64,000 nt of DNA from Hypomesus transpacificus (lineage: Eukaryota > Chordata > Actinopteri > Osmeriformes > Osmeridae). Position numbers and translations under genes: made by a program. The notes below the pieces were generated by a model. The model had not been told where the DNA came from, did no database searches, and saw only the letters and a program-made list of their open reading frames with translations. Shown in pieces: positions 13,899-40,942 of this stretch (its first letter is position 1; each line of letters begins with the position of its first letter). Location of the stretch: NCBI RefSeq assembly GCF_021917145.1, contig NC_061071.1, positions 7,538,072 through 7,602,071 on the forward strand. Reading direction: 5' to 3'.

Positions 13899-15859
13899 TG
13901 CTGCGCTAAGACCCGACGGAGATGACGAACACACGCAATGGGACAGAGCACGCCAACCCCCGCTTATCACAACGGAGCCTCAGCCCCTTCCTCTGCGTGT
14001 GTGAAGCTGTGTGCGTGAACGGGCAGGCATGCATGCTAATGTGTGTGGTGTGCATCCAAATGCCCGATCTGTACACGCGTGCATATTCTGCATGAGCATT
14101 GGCACAGACTACTCCAGTATGTTGCAAGACCCTCCCAATGCAAAAATACAACACATCACCAATAGGTCTGTAAGAGGACTGCTTTCCTGAAGATGTCATT
14201 TTGCAAATGAGAAACAGCCTAAGTGTTAAATCTGACCCTAAGTAACCCCCTGGCTGGCTGGAGCGCCTCAGATCAACGGCTAAGGGAAGAACGAGGAAAG
14301 TCTTCTTTAGTGGTCGGATTAGGGCATGCCAGGTTGCCAGATCCACACCACAAATCGGCTTTGGCCGGCTGTAAACAAATGCGGATCTATGCTGCACTAG
14401 AAGGTCACGCTTATAGGGTTTTCCAAGGACACAATTTTGTTGTCTTTTTAATCACTTTGAACAATTTCATAGTCTGTCCAAGATTTTTGTTCCTTTAGCT
14501 GGACAGTCAAGTTCCACTCTTCCCGTTTCTTCTGATAAAAAAAAACTGTTCGCGGTGGATGAAGAAAAGACAACAGTTGTTTGAGCACAGTGCAGGGCTG
14601 TAGGCGGCCCAGGTGGATGCAAGCTGCTATAAGTCTGACGGACGTCTTTTGAACCCCTTCTGTGCTCTAACATGTTTATTGACCTTCCCCACCCCCACCT
14701 ACTGTAGGTGTCAAGCAAGTGGATTTCCCCTCTAACCTGGGATGACAGTTCCAGGAAAAGGAGTAGATGCCCTTCAGGAACACGATTCGTAGCATGGTTC
14801 ACAAGAACAGACGTCTGTGGGCAGGTCTGGACTGGGACTGGAAAAAAACGGCCCAGGACTTTGAAACGCAGACCGACCCACGACCGGTGATATCTCCCGA
14901 CGGCCAGTCCGACCCTGTCTGTGGGCTACAAACGGCGCCATGGCAGCAAGGTCATGATTCAATCCTCCATTGTTCTGGCAATTTCTATAGAGAGCATACA
15001 TTTATAACACAAATGTGGCCTGTGACTTAATTACGCTAAACTGACAACATCACCTATGGTTCCATGATATTAGTGGAGCTGGACAGATTACAGCAAGAGG
15101 ATTCTGGTTCTGTTAAACCATAGAAGAATCCTGAGTTCAAGTGGGAATGGACAACACAGTTAACAAGCTCAACAAGCCTAAACGACACACTTAAACAAAC
15201 ACATTAGATCCATGGCATAGTTACTGGCTAAATTAAATGTATTTGTAAGATGCACTGAGGAGCTTTACATTGCACATTTCAGTGACATGCTTACCTGAAA
15301 GTTTACTAATTATTCACTATAGGTATAGAAAACTGTCAATCAAACAAAATCAAACATCCCCAAAATTGTGTAGAGATTTTAGTGGCAATGATAACCTCCT
15401 ATAAATGCAAAATATAATAAAAAAATATGTATTGGGTGTGCAACAACCAAGTCTCTTCAGAGGTTCATTTCAGTCCACGTCCTCAGTTCTAATGCTGTTG
15501 GCAAACTATTGTAGAGGTCCTTCCCAAAGACATTCAAATGGATTAGAACTCAAGAGTACCTTGTGTCAAAGTGCACCTACATTAACCTCACCCCCCAGAG
15601 TTCAGTCAAAGCCGGTCCCCCGTCCAACAGTTGACAGTAGACTACCACCTAGTGGACTAATTGCACACCTGCAGGGGCATGCCAGCAGAGGCGCAAAAGG
15701 ACTGACTCTGGATGATTCCGGGCCTTCAGACTGATCCACCCATGGAGTCTGGCGAGCGTATGACACGGTCTGCATGACAATAATGATCTCCAAGGTCGTT
15801 CCTCAGCCGTCCTGATGTGGACCAGGACCCTCCAGCTGAAGCACGTCGGGCCGGAAACG

Positions 15860-18053
15860 CTACTTGTCTTGATCCGCAGATCTCGTTTGAGATATCTCCC
15901 ATGTGGAGTTGGTCCCTCGGTCCTACAAAAAATTCAAAACAAGATCCGTCTGGGAACATCAGCCAGGCAAATTCTGACCCGGAAAATGCAAGATAATAAC
16001 TAAATAAAAAAAGGCCATCACAAACACATAGAAGCTTGTTGACGATGGACACCTAAAGTATTGCTACAAGTACGACACTCCATTTATGATCTCAGCCCAC
16101 GTGTGACTAAACATATGTGAGTAATCACACACACACACCTTTATGAGCACCCCTAAGGGTGCAAGGTCTTTGCGCAGCACATCACAGGCTTGAAGAAGAG
16201 GCAGTCTGTCTGGGCGCGGTTTCGGTCTGGCTGGGACTGGTTCTCCAGGGGCTGATTCCACAGGAGCCAGGGCAAAGGCCCTGACCTCACTACGGAAACG
16301 AGCCAGCTGCTCCACTACATTCTGGAGGGTTCCAGAAGAGTCTTCAATCTGGCTCTCCTGAGAATGAGGTAGGAACGACAGTTAAACCAGTCAAGGCCAA
16401 AAAAACACCTCAATCCATAATAACATCTTTGTGTTGACAGAGGGCCATCATTCAAATTATATATTCTTTAACCTCTGACCTTTCTATCCAGCAGGTCCAC
16501 CCCCAGCACCTCGAAGGCTTCCCTGATGTAGGACAGCATTGCCCCAAACACCGCTGGACTCCTAGGTGAACCATCAGGCTGGCCAGCCAAAGGACATATT
16601 CGTTTTAATATTCATTATACATTTTACTATGGATGTATGGGTGAAATCACACAGCACGCCACTGAACTTACAGAGACAAAACCTTTAGTCCAGGACTATT
16701 TGGCTAGTGATGTGTTTTTAGCTTTTCATTCCCACACCCACTCTCTTCATTTAGAAAGAACAAACATTTCCATTGGAGGGTACCTTAGTGATGGGTTGCA
16801 AGTGCCGGTTGCCATGGTACACCAGGTTCATAATGGCACCAATTGCTCTCGGTGTATCAAAGTCATCAGCTAATGCTTTCCGAACACTTGCTTTGGTTTC
16901 TTCTAGCCTATGAAAAACAAAACCCAGGGAGAGGATATTATGTTTCTGCTTGAGGTCCAAAGGGAGGTAGTCAGGTGAGAGGTGAAAGTGGCAAAGAAAA
17001 AGGTGGTAACCACTGGATGTAGGAATATCCATTCAGGAAAGTATTCCAACCTCTCAAATAGTGATCCCTCTTGTACGGCTTGGCACTGCAGGTGCCCCCT
17101 CATGTAGGCCTGGGCATCGTGGGTAAAAGTGTCGATGGTTGCCAGGGAACTTCTGGCTTCAATCATGCTGGCATCACTGTAGTCGATAGCTGTAGAGATG
17201 GATGAGAAGACTAAGTTGAACCACATCGCAGTTTGATAGAAACGTACAGATATGCAACACTTCAGATATGCGTCTTACCTGATCGGTATTTAGTCAGCAG
17301 ACAGAACATACGGAATTCATTGGCAGAGTAGAACTGCAGGAAATCCTAATATGAATGAACGTGAAGAGAGAAAGGAAACAAAATGGTTTGCTTTCAAATA
17401 GACACCAACAAGTAGAAAATGGAGATGACAAAGTCTGTAAATACGTTATTATTACACATTTCAAACACAAATGATTTACAGAGTTATCAAACAACTGTTC
17501 ACCTTAATAGTGATGTAGTTCTTTAGGGACTTGGACATTTTCTCCGTGCTGCCTTTCAAATGTAAATGTCCTGTGAGTAAAAACAAAAGAACAGAGATTC
17601 AACCACAACCTCCTAATGAGGAAGTTCACGATGAATTATTCATGTCATTTGACACATAGGGCCCACCTGAATGTAGGAAGTAATTCCCCCACTGGTCACA
17701 CTGGTGGTAGGCCTCACACTGAGCAATCTCATTCTCGTGGTGAGGGAAGGCCAGGTCAATGCCCCCAGAGTGGATATCCAGCTGATTCCCGAACACAGAG
17801 CTGTAAAGCATCACAATAAAACTGTCATGAAATATATTGTTTTGTACAGTCTACAGCACATGAGCACAAAGCCATCAATAAATAAAACTAGGGGGACACA
17901 CTGTACAACCAATGTTCAGACCTGGCAACAGTGGAGCATTCGATATGCCAGCCTGGTCTTCCATTGCCCCAGGGAGACGTCCAGAACGGTTCCTGAGGCT
18001 TAGAGCTCTTCCACAGTGCAAAGTCCCGAGCATCACGCTTCTCTGATTCTCCT

Positions 18054-18085
<32 letters not shown>

Positions 18086-19457
18086 ACTGTCTCTTGAAGA
18101 TCCATTCAAAGACAATTCAAGATGACATGCATAAAACATGTACTTCTGTTTCACAGCTGCCCTGTCTATTGTCTTAAAGAACAGCTTTAGGGTTTACTGA
18201 GCAACAGGGACCCACCAGAAGCCACGAAACAGCCCGTACACAAACCAGAAACACTCACCAGGCTCTGTAGTTGCATCTCCAGAACCGGTAAGCTTGCCAT
18301 AGCGCTCTCTGATGGACTGGATGTCAAAATACACATCACCTGAAGGAAAAACAATCAAACATATAGTACCTACTTCTAAAAATAGTTCATAATGGCACCA
18401 TGTGAAACAGGTATCATTGAATAGCATGTTTGTCACGTAATTACCCTGTTTTGTGGAATATGCATGTCCATTTTGGATGATTTGTTCAATGTAAGCCACA
18501 ATCTGAGGTACATTTTCAGTCACCCTCAAGTACACTGCAGGAGGGATCACCTCAAAAAGAAAAGGAAAAAACTGAAAAAGTTAAATATGCTACAGATGTT
18601 CACTCTTTTTCACACTACATACAGTCATGGGTGTTTCAGTTCATACTGAAACACACAGGAGACAGCAAAGACACCTCACAATTCATACTCACACACCTTC
18701 AAAGCTAACATGTCATTTTTAAAGTCCTCCTCATATATTCTGGCCAGGACCGTTGGGGATATGTTCTCCTGTAATGACAAGTTGTGATAAAATTACATTG
18801 CAAAATGATCGTTGACTGAATGATGACCGAAAAGTACATCGTCGGCTTACTTCCAAACTCCTTCTTATGATTTTATCATCAATGTCAGTGATGACCATTG
18901 CGTGGATGACAGTGATTCCAAAGACCTTGGATAGAATCCTCTGCAGTATGTCAAACCTTACATAAGAACTACGACAGGAAAAGAAAGGGAAGTCAAATCA
19001 ACTGCTGAATGTCTGTTGTTGAATATTGATGCTCGACAATGAAACTAAATTGCGGGTTACCATGCATGACCCAGATGTGCGTGATCATAGACTGTGGGTC
19101 CACAACTATACCTACAGTGAAAGAGAACACAGTACAGCTTTATCAATGTCCTTATTTAAATGCAACAAAATTTCCCCAAAAACCATGTCTTCCATACCAA
19201 GTAGCAATTCCTTCCTGTGCCAGGATAAGTGGCTCTTTCTGTTTAGTGAGACTATTGTAGGTTGTCAAGCCGGTGTCGAATCCAGTGGGTTTTGTCCATG
19301 ATTTTCTTTTTCCTGCACAGGATGCATTACATCTGTAGGCTAATGTGCTGGTGGGTGGCGGGTTGAGGGAGACCGTTGATAAACAATACGCCCCTTTTAT
19401 TTTCCACAATAATGGCTTTAAAGTTCTTGCAGGCCACATCTTCATTGTTGGGTGCAA
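15860..19457 (-). CDS. cars2: Cysteinyl-tRNA synthetase 2, mitochondrial (CARS2)
   Basis: Charges mitochondrial tRNA-Cys with cysteine. Fifteen minus-strand exons join in frame to 576 residues (human 564): 19457-19198, 19111-19061, 18968-18851, 18768-18697, 18550-18445, 18339-18259, 18051-17922, 17800-17667, 17570-17503, 17345-17279, 17189-17051, 16907-16784, 16578-16480, 16357-16139 and 15922-15860. The first 60 or so residues are basic and Ser/Ala-rich, as expected for a mitochondrial targeting peptide. Class I motifs are present: the HIGH-type signature in [16 protein letters not shown] (whose Cys is a zinc ligand), [15 protein letters not shown] and the KMSKS loop. The stop is TAG at 15862-15860. 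The start is the first ATG (19457); an in-frame ATG four codons later (19445) is also possible. Exon 7 is preceded by an extraordinary C homopolymer in its acceptor. Confidence 0.95.
18054..18084. repeat. Poly-G (31 nt), the C-tract of a CARS2 splice acceptor
   Basis: Thirty-one consecutive G on the plus strand. Read on the minus (sense) strand this is C31 directly followed by the AG that opens CARS2 exon 7 at 18051, so the homopolymer is the whole polypyrimidine tract. Its exact length in the assembly may be unreliable, since such runs are hard to sequence. Confidence 0.9.
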
Positions 19458-20525
19458 AATGGTTATAGTTTACCAATGCTGAACAGTGAGTTTGCCCTTT
19501 GGCCACAAAGATACTGGGGACACGGCTAGCTCTTCAGCTGCTTGAACGTGTCCTGGTCAATCCGCGCAATGCCTCAACACTGCCCATTGTGCCATTATAT
19601 ATACATGTTGCATTAATGTGTTCCTTGATGTAATAAGCATTTAAAACACAGTCACGCAAACAAAAAGAAGATGCATTTCTTCTTGTACATGAGGTCCACA
19701 ACATCCGTGCGTCAGTATTGCGTCAAGATGACACAATGATCGCGCGTGCGCAATGTGCAGACATTCTGATCGGGAACTTCCGTTTTGGTACACAGGGTAG
19801 CCGAGTTTTTCTTTCCCCTTTGTATTATTCTTTTAGTGCTTTAGGATTGGATAGAGTGCACAGTTTTTATATCCATAATCAGTGTGAGTCAGATGGTTTC
19901 CCACAATTTGATCAAATGATTCCGGTGCCTATGAAACCTATCCAGACTTCACTGTGACAAACGTATCTAGCTTTTAATGGACACAATAAAACAATACACA
20001 ATCATGTCATTTTTTTTACTAATAAAGGTAGCCTTTAATTACAAGTGTTGAAAAAAAATGACATTTGAACATCCTGTGCATGTCTTCTGCACATGACTTC
20101 ATATGAGGTGGTATATACATATTTGAGAGACAGACACGCAAACACATTGGAAGGCATTCACACAGGCATGCTTCAAAAGGAGGAGGCATGACATGGCTGG
20201 CAAAGGTTTCCATGTAAATCATATCTGATTCCAGAGTAGGATACCAATGAACTGTAATGTCTCTTATTGTCAATTATTAAAAAGTGAATAATTATTGATC
20301 TACTCAACCATTATTTGGATGGTGGACAGGTTAAAACATATCTGAGGGTTGATAAACAAAATCTGTCAGGACCCCTTCTTAGTAGAGCAAATCCTTAAAG
20401 TGCTTGAAAGTTGTATATTGGTGTAGGCAAAAGACACAAAATCGAAGATGCTTCACCAATCACTCTACTCTAAATCACACAACATTCTGTGTTCTTTGGA
20501 CAAAGGTTTTGTTCCATCGCAGAGG
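19458..20525. other. Interval between CARS2 and UBE2A
   Basis: About 1.1 kb. Both neighbours are on the minus strand, so it should hold the CARS2 promoter on the left and the UBE2A 3' UTR on the right. I see no other coding exon and no clear repeat. Confidence 0.6.
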
Positions 20526-21794
20526 TCAACTGTCCCTCCAGCTCTGCTCCACTATGGCTGAAACTCTCTTCTCATACTCCCGCTTGTTCTCCTGGTACAG
20601 CTGTGCAGCCTGGCTGTTGGCCGGACTGTTTGGGTTCGGTTCATCTAGAAGAGACTGCAGAGACCAGGAAGACGGCAAGAACGAGAGGGGGTAAATTTAG
20701 AAGGTAGGGTATGCGGGTGGATTTCCCTTGTGCCATTTTCAACGGACCATCCGATACATATGCCCTACATGCATTACTACTACTTTTATTATTGTTGATA
20801 CTTTATTTGTAGATTTTAATTCTAAATGTACCTGTATAGAGGTGAGAATTGATGATACATCATAGGTTGGGCTCCAGCGGTTTTGAAGAATATCTAAGCA
20901 AATACTCCCATCTGCATAAACTATGGGAGAGATTATTACCCAATAATTAAGTAGGGGTATGGACTTAATGCACAAAAGCAAAATAGTGGGCATTATTTAT
21001 GTATGAGCATAAGCAGTACAAACCATTAGGATGGAACATCTTTGAAACAAATCGTACAGTTGGTGGTTTGTTGGGATACTCTTCAGTAAACTCTACTGTA
21101 AGTTTGAATGTGCCTGTTGTTGACAAAAAAAGATGATTATTCGGTTAATAAATGCTCAGCCAGCTACCAGGCAAACAACAAATAAAGGTGCAATTAGCAG
21201 TTACTTACCATCTTCAAATGGAGTTCCTTCAGGCCTGTAATGACAGATACAAGTTTTGTCTGAGAAGCTATTAAGGACAAATGAAGGTGTGATTTTATTT
21301 AGAATTGTAATCATTTAAAGGGTTCATAAACCTGTTGTAAAGCTAAATGGGTGAGACAGACAGAGTAAGAATATCATAGAATGTCGTTATTCAAGCAGGT
21401 GGCCATCTGGTAGGACCGGCTTGAGCTCCAATTAAGCCTATCACACGAGTGTTTCCATGACACAAATGCCAGCTCTAAATAAGACATAAATTAGAGTCCA
21501 ACTGTCTAAATGTGCTCACCCAAATATGACTGCATTCCACACCATTATATTGTTCTCTGAAGGTGCACCACTCACGCCAGCCGGGGGGTCCTCTTGCAGT
21601 CTGCAGGATTGGAAAACTACATGATGTACACTGGGGGTAACTGTCGTAAGGTCACCGAATATCACTTTTTATTGCAGAGCCTAGCCTACGACCGAACGAC
21701 AGCTTTAGGTAAACAACCGAATTCCCTCGACATATTCGCAGTCAATTTACCTTTTGAAATCTCGCATGAGTCGCCTTCTTGCAGGGGTAGACAT
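20526..21794 (-). CDS. ube2a: Ubiquitin-conjugating enzyme E2 A (UBE2A / RAD6A)
   Basis: E2 enzyme of the RAD6 family, which with RAD18 or RNF20/40 ubiquitinates PCNA and histone H2B. Six minus-strand exons (21794-21751, 21600-21520, 21234-21209, 21113-21024, 20920-20832, 20654-20526) sum to 459 bases, giving exactly 152 residues, the family length. The catalytic Cys lies in [15 protein letters not shown]. Diagnostic positions match UBE2A rather than UBE2B: DPPAG (not PPVG), IMVWN (not IMQWN), [11 protein letters not shown] and RFVSK. Differences from human UBE2A are Ile to Val in the TVEFTEEY stretch and a final Ser instead of Cys. Exon boundaries, including a 26-base exon 3, follow the vertebrate gene, so this is a true gene and not a retrocopy. 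Human UBE2A is on Xq24, so its place between CARS2 and ANKRD10 is notable. Confidence 0.96.
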
Positions 21795-23123
21795 CACTGT
21801 AGATTTAAGTTTCCTGCGTCAGCAAACGCTCAAAACCCCAAACGCATTTACGTTAAGTTAAATAATAGTACCACTTGTAAATGCTTGCTAAACTACAGCC
21901 CTTTCTTCCTGAGAGCAAAATAATTATGCTCTGTATGTCTGACCTAACTAGAATTAAGGGTTATACCAAATTGGAAATAGGAGGCCAATGTAAGTAGCCT
22001 ATAAAAAGGTACAATTTCGAAAGATATTGTATTCATGGTTTTATCTAGGCTAGTCAATTGAAAGAATATTCAAACAAATAATATATTGAGGTACGCTGTC
22101 TGATGATATAATGTTATATTTTTCCTAATACAGTTCAGTGTAACCCCCTAGTTTCATGTGTAAAATGGAACATTCGGAGGCGGGGCCATGGTAACGTGAG
22201 GCGAGCCGGAATAGTTGCGCAGGTGACGCACGAGTGAATGGACACGTGAGCAGGGTGCAGGAGGTGGACGAAGAGATGCAGAAGTGATCAAATATAACAT
22301 TTCAGACAGCATTTAATGAAATATTTGCAAGGACAAAAAACGTTAGTTTATAATACAGAATGCATTTCAGTGAAAACTTGCCATTGAGAAACATTCGCAT
22401 GTCTACACTCCTGGAGTCTGAATAAGCACTTTTATCTTTAGATTATCTGAGACTCAATTGCAACCTTGCGAAAATGCAAAAGCAGTGTAACAAACGTGAA
22501 ACACTCCATTAGGTTCAATATCCTTTTAATTGTGATAAAAAATAAACAAACCTAAATGTCAGAGATTGTTTCAAGACAGTTTGACAAATACTGTTTTACA
22601 TATTTTCTGCTCTAACGTTTGAAGAAAAACATGAGAAAGGTAAGAAAGTATTGTACGAACAAAATGATTTCCATTACAAGCAGTACCATATAATACTAAA
22701 TAGGCAGTATACTAATCTGTAGTATTGGCACAATCTAACTAGATTCCAAACATAAGTCATATCCCTTTCGTTTTAACACATATGGCATTAATCATTCTAA
22801 TAACCAGCACCTTTGAAAAACAAAATGCATTAAATGCAATATCACACACAAACTAATAACCTTACTACAACCACATACAGTATTTTGTTTTCCAACACAA
22901 CATTTTGAATATTAAAATAAGGATTTCAGTCAAATACAAAAGAAAAACTGCTTTTTTGTGTCCCTTTGGTAGACATGTTAACACACCTATGATCTGTCTG
23001 GACATTCTCTTTACCTCTCAGTGCAATACCAAGATCACCGTTGGGTTTAAGGCGGACGGCGTAGGGCACAAAAGGTGCCACCAGGACACGTGGGTGGGCA
23101 GACGGCATGGAGGGCTCACCCTC
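21795..23123. other. Interval between UBE2A start and ANKRD10 end
   Basis: UBE2A promoter side on the left and ANKRD10 3' UTR on the right. Around 22180-22270 is a short GC-richer island with a CACGTG motif, in a region otherwise AT-rich. It may be the UBE2A promoter, though it lies about 400 bases upstream of the ATG. No coding exon is seen. Confidence 0.5.
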
Positions 23124-37113
<13,990 letters not shown>

Positions 37114-39752
37114 ATGGACTCAACGAGCAAACTGGGAAAGGTATCCTAATAATTCAGTTATCAATTATTTGTCACTAATAATCTGTCTACAATTATCTTG
37201 GTAGCCTACTAAATTTTGGAGGCCCCAGCTAACAAGGTACAGTAGGCTACCCATCACCTTAATGAACCTGATCTGCAGTCTTGTAATTGATAGCTAAATA
37301 AACATATCTGTCACGTTTTCAAAATTAATACAGATTGAGGGAACCTTATAATATGAGTCTGTGTGTGAGTAGAAGTTATATTGTCACTCAGAAGAAACTT
37401 GTGTGTCGCTAGCTGGCGGAAAACTCGCACTGAATATATATAGGCCGTAGTCCGTAGCTAGCTAGCGGTACGAGACTGAGAGGATTACGCCTTCTCTCCG
37501 AGTTTGTCCACCAGGCGGCATGCAAGGTTCATTATTCATGATTTCAGCTCAGCACAAAACTTGTAATACACCACTTTGTTACAGGATGACAGCCGTGATA
37601 GTTTTGTTATAGTAAGGAAAAGAGAGTTGGAGATGTTGACCACGGAAGTCATGCAGCTCCGTGAGTTTCTGCCCCAAATTAATGGAGATCTGGTAGAAAT
37701 TGTGCATAAATCCCGTACTGCACAAACAAGTAAGCCAATCTAACTTGCTTTAACTATAAAGCCTGCAATAATTTGGCAATAAATCACGTCCTTGTCCTTT
37801 GAAAATGCATAAATGATTCGTTATCTTATACATCTAAGAAAATAATAACGAGATCCAGTGAGACCGTTCTGTTTGTGCTGTAGTGACAAATCACCTTGCC
37901 CAGGATCAAGAACAGCTGAAGCAAGAGTGCTTGCATCTCCGTTCAAGACTGGATGCAGCTCAGAGTGAGTGCCAGAAAGAGAGGGAGGTGAGTGACAAAA
38001 CGTCTCCACGGTGGGCATGCACTAAGGTGTTGAGAGGAGATCTTGTGTCAAAGTCGGGAGTTTCTTTGTGGCATATTTGTGTGCGTGTGCGTGCGTGTGT
38101 CACCAGGAGAAGCTGGTTCTGAGGGAGCAGCTGTGGGAAGGCCGGGAGCAGCTCCAGCAACAGGCTGAGTTCTGCACAGGGCTCGGGGCCTCCGCCTGCA
38201 CCCTGCTGTGGAGTGCCTCCAGCAAGGAGGACGCTGTCAAAGACATCCTGGCCGACGTGAGCCACAGTCCCTCCCGTTCCCTCAACGATTCATCAGCCTG
38301 TGCTCCCTCTGTAAACGTTGTGTTGATTTTCACAGTTGCTTACACCCATAGCCACCCCTGGACTCCTCTTCACTGAATGGGAAACATATGAACTGTGTGT
38401 GTGTCTGTGGGTCACAGGGTAAGCTGGAGTCCTTCCTGACCCTAGCAGGTCAGACTCTGGAGAGCTTTGTAAAGTCTATGGATGGGGAGGTTGAGAATGA
38501 AAAGCAGGACTTTAACTCCCATGAGCACCAGTTTGTCATGGCCTTGGCTGGAGTCGTCACCAGTGAGTTTCTAGACTGGCCCACAATTGCAGAGAAGGAT
38601 GGTATCAACTAATTGTAACTATTACTGTCTATAAAATGTTGCTCCTTTCATAACCTGTTTAATTTTCCATCCACCTCATTCAAGATGTGGCAGCTGTAAC
38701 GTGTGGGCGGGACTTCCTGTCTAGCTCAGCCCACGTCCTCTTAGACACTCTGATGCAGCTACTGGAGCTTATGAAGACTGGGGTGTTCCCCAAGCTAAAA
38801 GTGTGAGAGTTACATCAAGCATTTATGAGTCATTAACACCCAACCATTTGACCATTCACTGTAATGGTACTATGGGTGGATACAGATGCTTACTGTAGTT
38901 TCCTGACTATGGTTGTTTGTGTCGTCACTGTGCAGGTGGCTTGTGGTTATTGTAGTTCCTTGCAAATGGACAGTGTATCTTCTCTGGGATTGAAACTGTG
39001 CCAATTCTTCTGGTATTGCGATACAGGTTGATGCTAATGGCTTTATACAACGTCAGCATCAGCGTGAAGGGACTGAAGTACATCAGCGAGAGCCCAGGAC
39101 TTCTCCCTCTCATCTGGACCCTTCTGGAAGGTAAAGGGCAGGAACAGAGCAGGAACACATGGCTTTAACGTTGACATTTACGATGATAGAGTAGCGTGCG
39201 TTTCGTTTTTATTCGATTTGGTTTTGGTGCGTACATGGAGACTTCTGTAAGTCGGCGATGAGAGTGCGTGCGTTCATGTCCCTGGACACGTGGACACTGT
39301 GGAATGTGTGTTGATGTGTTCGATGCCAAGCCAGCTTCCACTTAGAGTATCCGACCTCTGCCCTCTGACGTTAGCAATCAGTACTCAACGTGCGGTCAGG
39401 GGATTAAGAACACTTTATTTTCTCTTTCCCCCCTCCTTCCATCTCTCGCTCACTCTCTCTTTCTCTATTTCTCTCCCTAACCTTTTGGTGTTTTTCTCTC
39501 TTATGAGACGGTGACCCAGAAGTCTGCCTCCACTCCCTGCGCCTGCTCCAGTCCCTGCTGTTGGAGGCGGAGGTTGTGGCCCTGGTGCGCCCAGGGCTCC
39601 TGGACCCTCTCCCTCTCGCCCGCATCCGCCAGCTGGCCTCCAGCCGCCACCCGGCCCTCAGGCAGACGGCTCAGGAGACCCTGGACGATCTGGGCTCCCT
39701 CTGGGATGGCTGCCCCCCGGAGCGCAGCGCCTCCGAGTCCGACCGAGCATGA
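37114..39752 (+). CDS. hsf2bp: Heat shock factor 2 binding protein (HSF2BP / MEILB2)
   Basis: In vertebrates this germline protein binds BRCA2 and brings it to meiotic double-strand breaks. Eight plus-strand exons (37114-37140, 37585-37729, 37884-37987, 38107-38256, 38418-38562, 38685-38802, 39027-39130, 39508-39752) join in frame to 345 residues (human 334). The N-terminal third is a predicted coiled coil (FVIVRKRELEMLTTEVMQL, then EQLKQECLHLRSRLDAAQ). The rest matches the armadillo-like domain that binds BRCA2: EFCTGLGASACTLLWSASS, TLESFVKSMDGEV, QFVMALAGVVTN, TCGRDFL, ALYNVSISVKGLKYISESPG and DPEVCLHSLRLLQS. The start is the only ATG that opens a short first exon ending in a good donor. 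It is less certain than the other exons. The last exon is GC-rich relative to the rest. Confidence 0.93.
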
Positions 39753-40241
39753 GCAAAGCCGCGCACGTCCCGCTCGCATAAAAGGCGTTCGGCCGTTCTA
39801 TGCGTTTTGGATCCGTGAGCAAGCCTTAATGAGTTTTTTTTTCTTCCCATGGTGGACTGGTCATGTGAAAGCCGAGCCTGCCCTTTCCCCTCCTTGCCTG
39901 GGGAAGACATTACCCCTGTCAGGGCCTTGAGGACTGTTGTTCTTGAATGCCTGGCAACTCATTAGGGAAATGGCTCTGTTCTTGCTGTAGAACTGCCACA
40001 AAGGAACCGTTCCATGTTGTTTGTGTTTGTTTCATGGGAGGGTCTGGCAACCCAAGGTCATTTGCTTCCAGTTTGGACTGTACGTGTGGTATGTTGATGT
40101 TGGCACCGTGACTTAGGCAATTTGTCCCAAGTTCCATAGGGACTTTATTCGTTTACAAGCGGCTTCTGGTGTTCTGTCGCTCAGCTGCAAAGGACTGAAG
40201 TTACGTTCATGTTACATTTGGGTTCAAATGTTTTCACTACC

Positions 40242-40247
40242 ATTAAA
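40242..40247 (+). terminator. Candidate polyadenylation signal of HSF2BP
   Basis: ATTAAA, a common variant signal, about 490 bases after the HSF2BP stop. It is a short motif with no other support. Confidence 0.35.
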
Positions 40248-40942
40248 GCAGATTTTTCATTCCATTCAAAGTGAAAATGTGAATCGTGATAAACTGTCCG
40301 ATGTAAACGGTCTCCCTCCTATTTATACCCAGCTATCTTCTTAGACACCTTAATCTCATCACTCATACCCAGGTGAGATGAACAAATGGGCGAGTCTTTA
40401 GGTGAGTCATAAGTGGTAAGTGGATAAGTCTGGGAGAGTGAAGAGATGAAACTTGGGGGAAGCTTTCACTGCACGTGCTCTAGCACTCTGCACTGCTGAC
40501 AGTCTAGGATACAGTCTCGTGGGTTTAAGCCACACACTGATATAGATAGCACATAAACACGGGAGATTATTCTGGTCCATGTGACCAGGTGTTTGCACTG
40601 TCTTTTGAAATGGCTAATGAAGTGTCAAACAGCACCAAAGTTGGGTCTTTAATTTACAAGTCCACACACTGTTGTTTGAATAGTTTGTTTCTGAAATATG
40701 ATGTACTGGCTACAACTTAGACTGGACTGATCCAGACATTGTTGACATCTCAACATGTTGTGGTGCAACAGATAGGACTGAAATCCACGTGGGACTTTGA
40801 ACAACTGTTACCAGCCTTGAGCTACATATCCCACGACTCAGCCACGAGTCGTTGATCAGTTTCTTGGCAACTCAGACTCCGTCAAGCGGTTGTGCCACAG
40901 CTGAGCTGAGCTGACCTTGCGCACCGCCCGGAGCTCTGCCTC

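Larger units (their letters stand above)
7741..15859. other. Gene-free interval between IRS2 and CARS2
   Basis: About 8.1 kb without a recognisable coding exon on either strand. The part next to 7741 must hold the IRS2 promoter and 5' UTR, but I see no clear TATA box. The rest is AT-leaning DNA with CA/GT microsatellites (about 8995-9009, 9482-9500, 11813-11830, 12361-12404) and a G-rich tract at 13842-13898. The human locus has COL4A1, COL4A2 and RAB20 between IRS2 and CARS2. No frame here resembles any of them. Confidence 0.6.

Noticed and set aside
13906-14397. 163-codon open frame on the minus strand between IRS2 and CARS2
   Set aside because: No motif, no flanking splice logic, overlaps a G-rich repeat; likely chance.
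22186-22199. X-box-like GGGGCCATGGTAAC upstream of UBE2A
   Set aside because: Only one half-site fits the RFX consensus; too degenerate to call.
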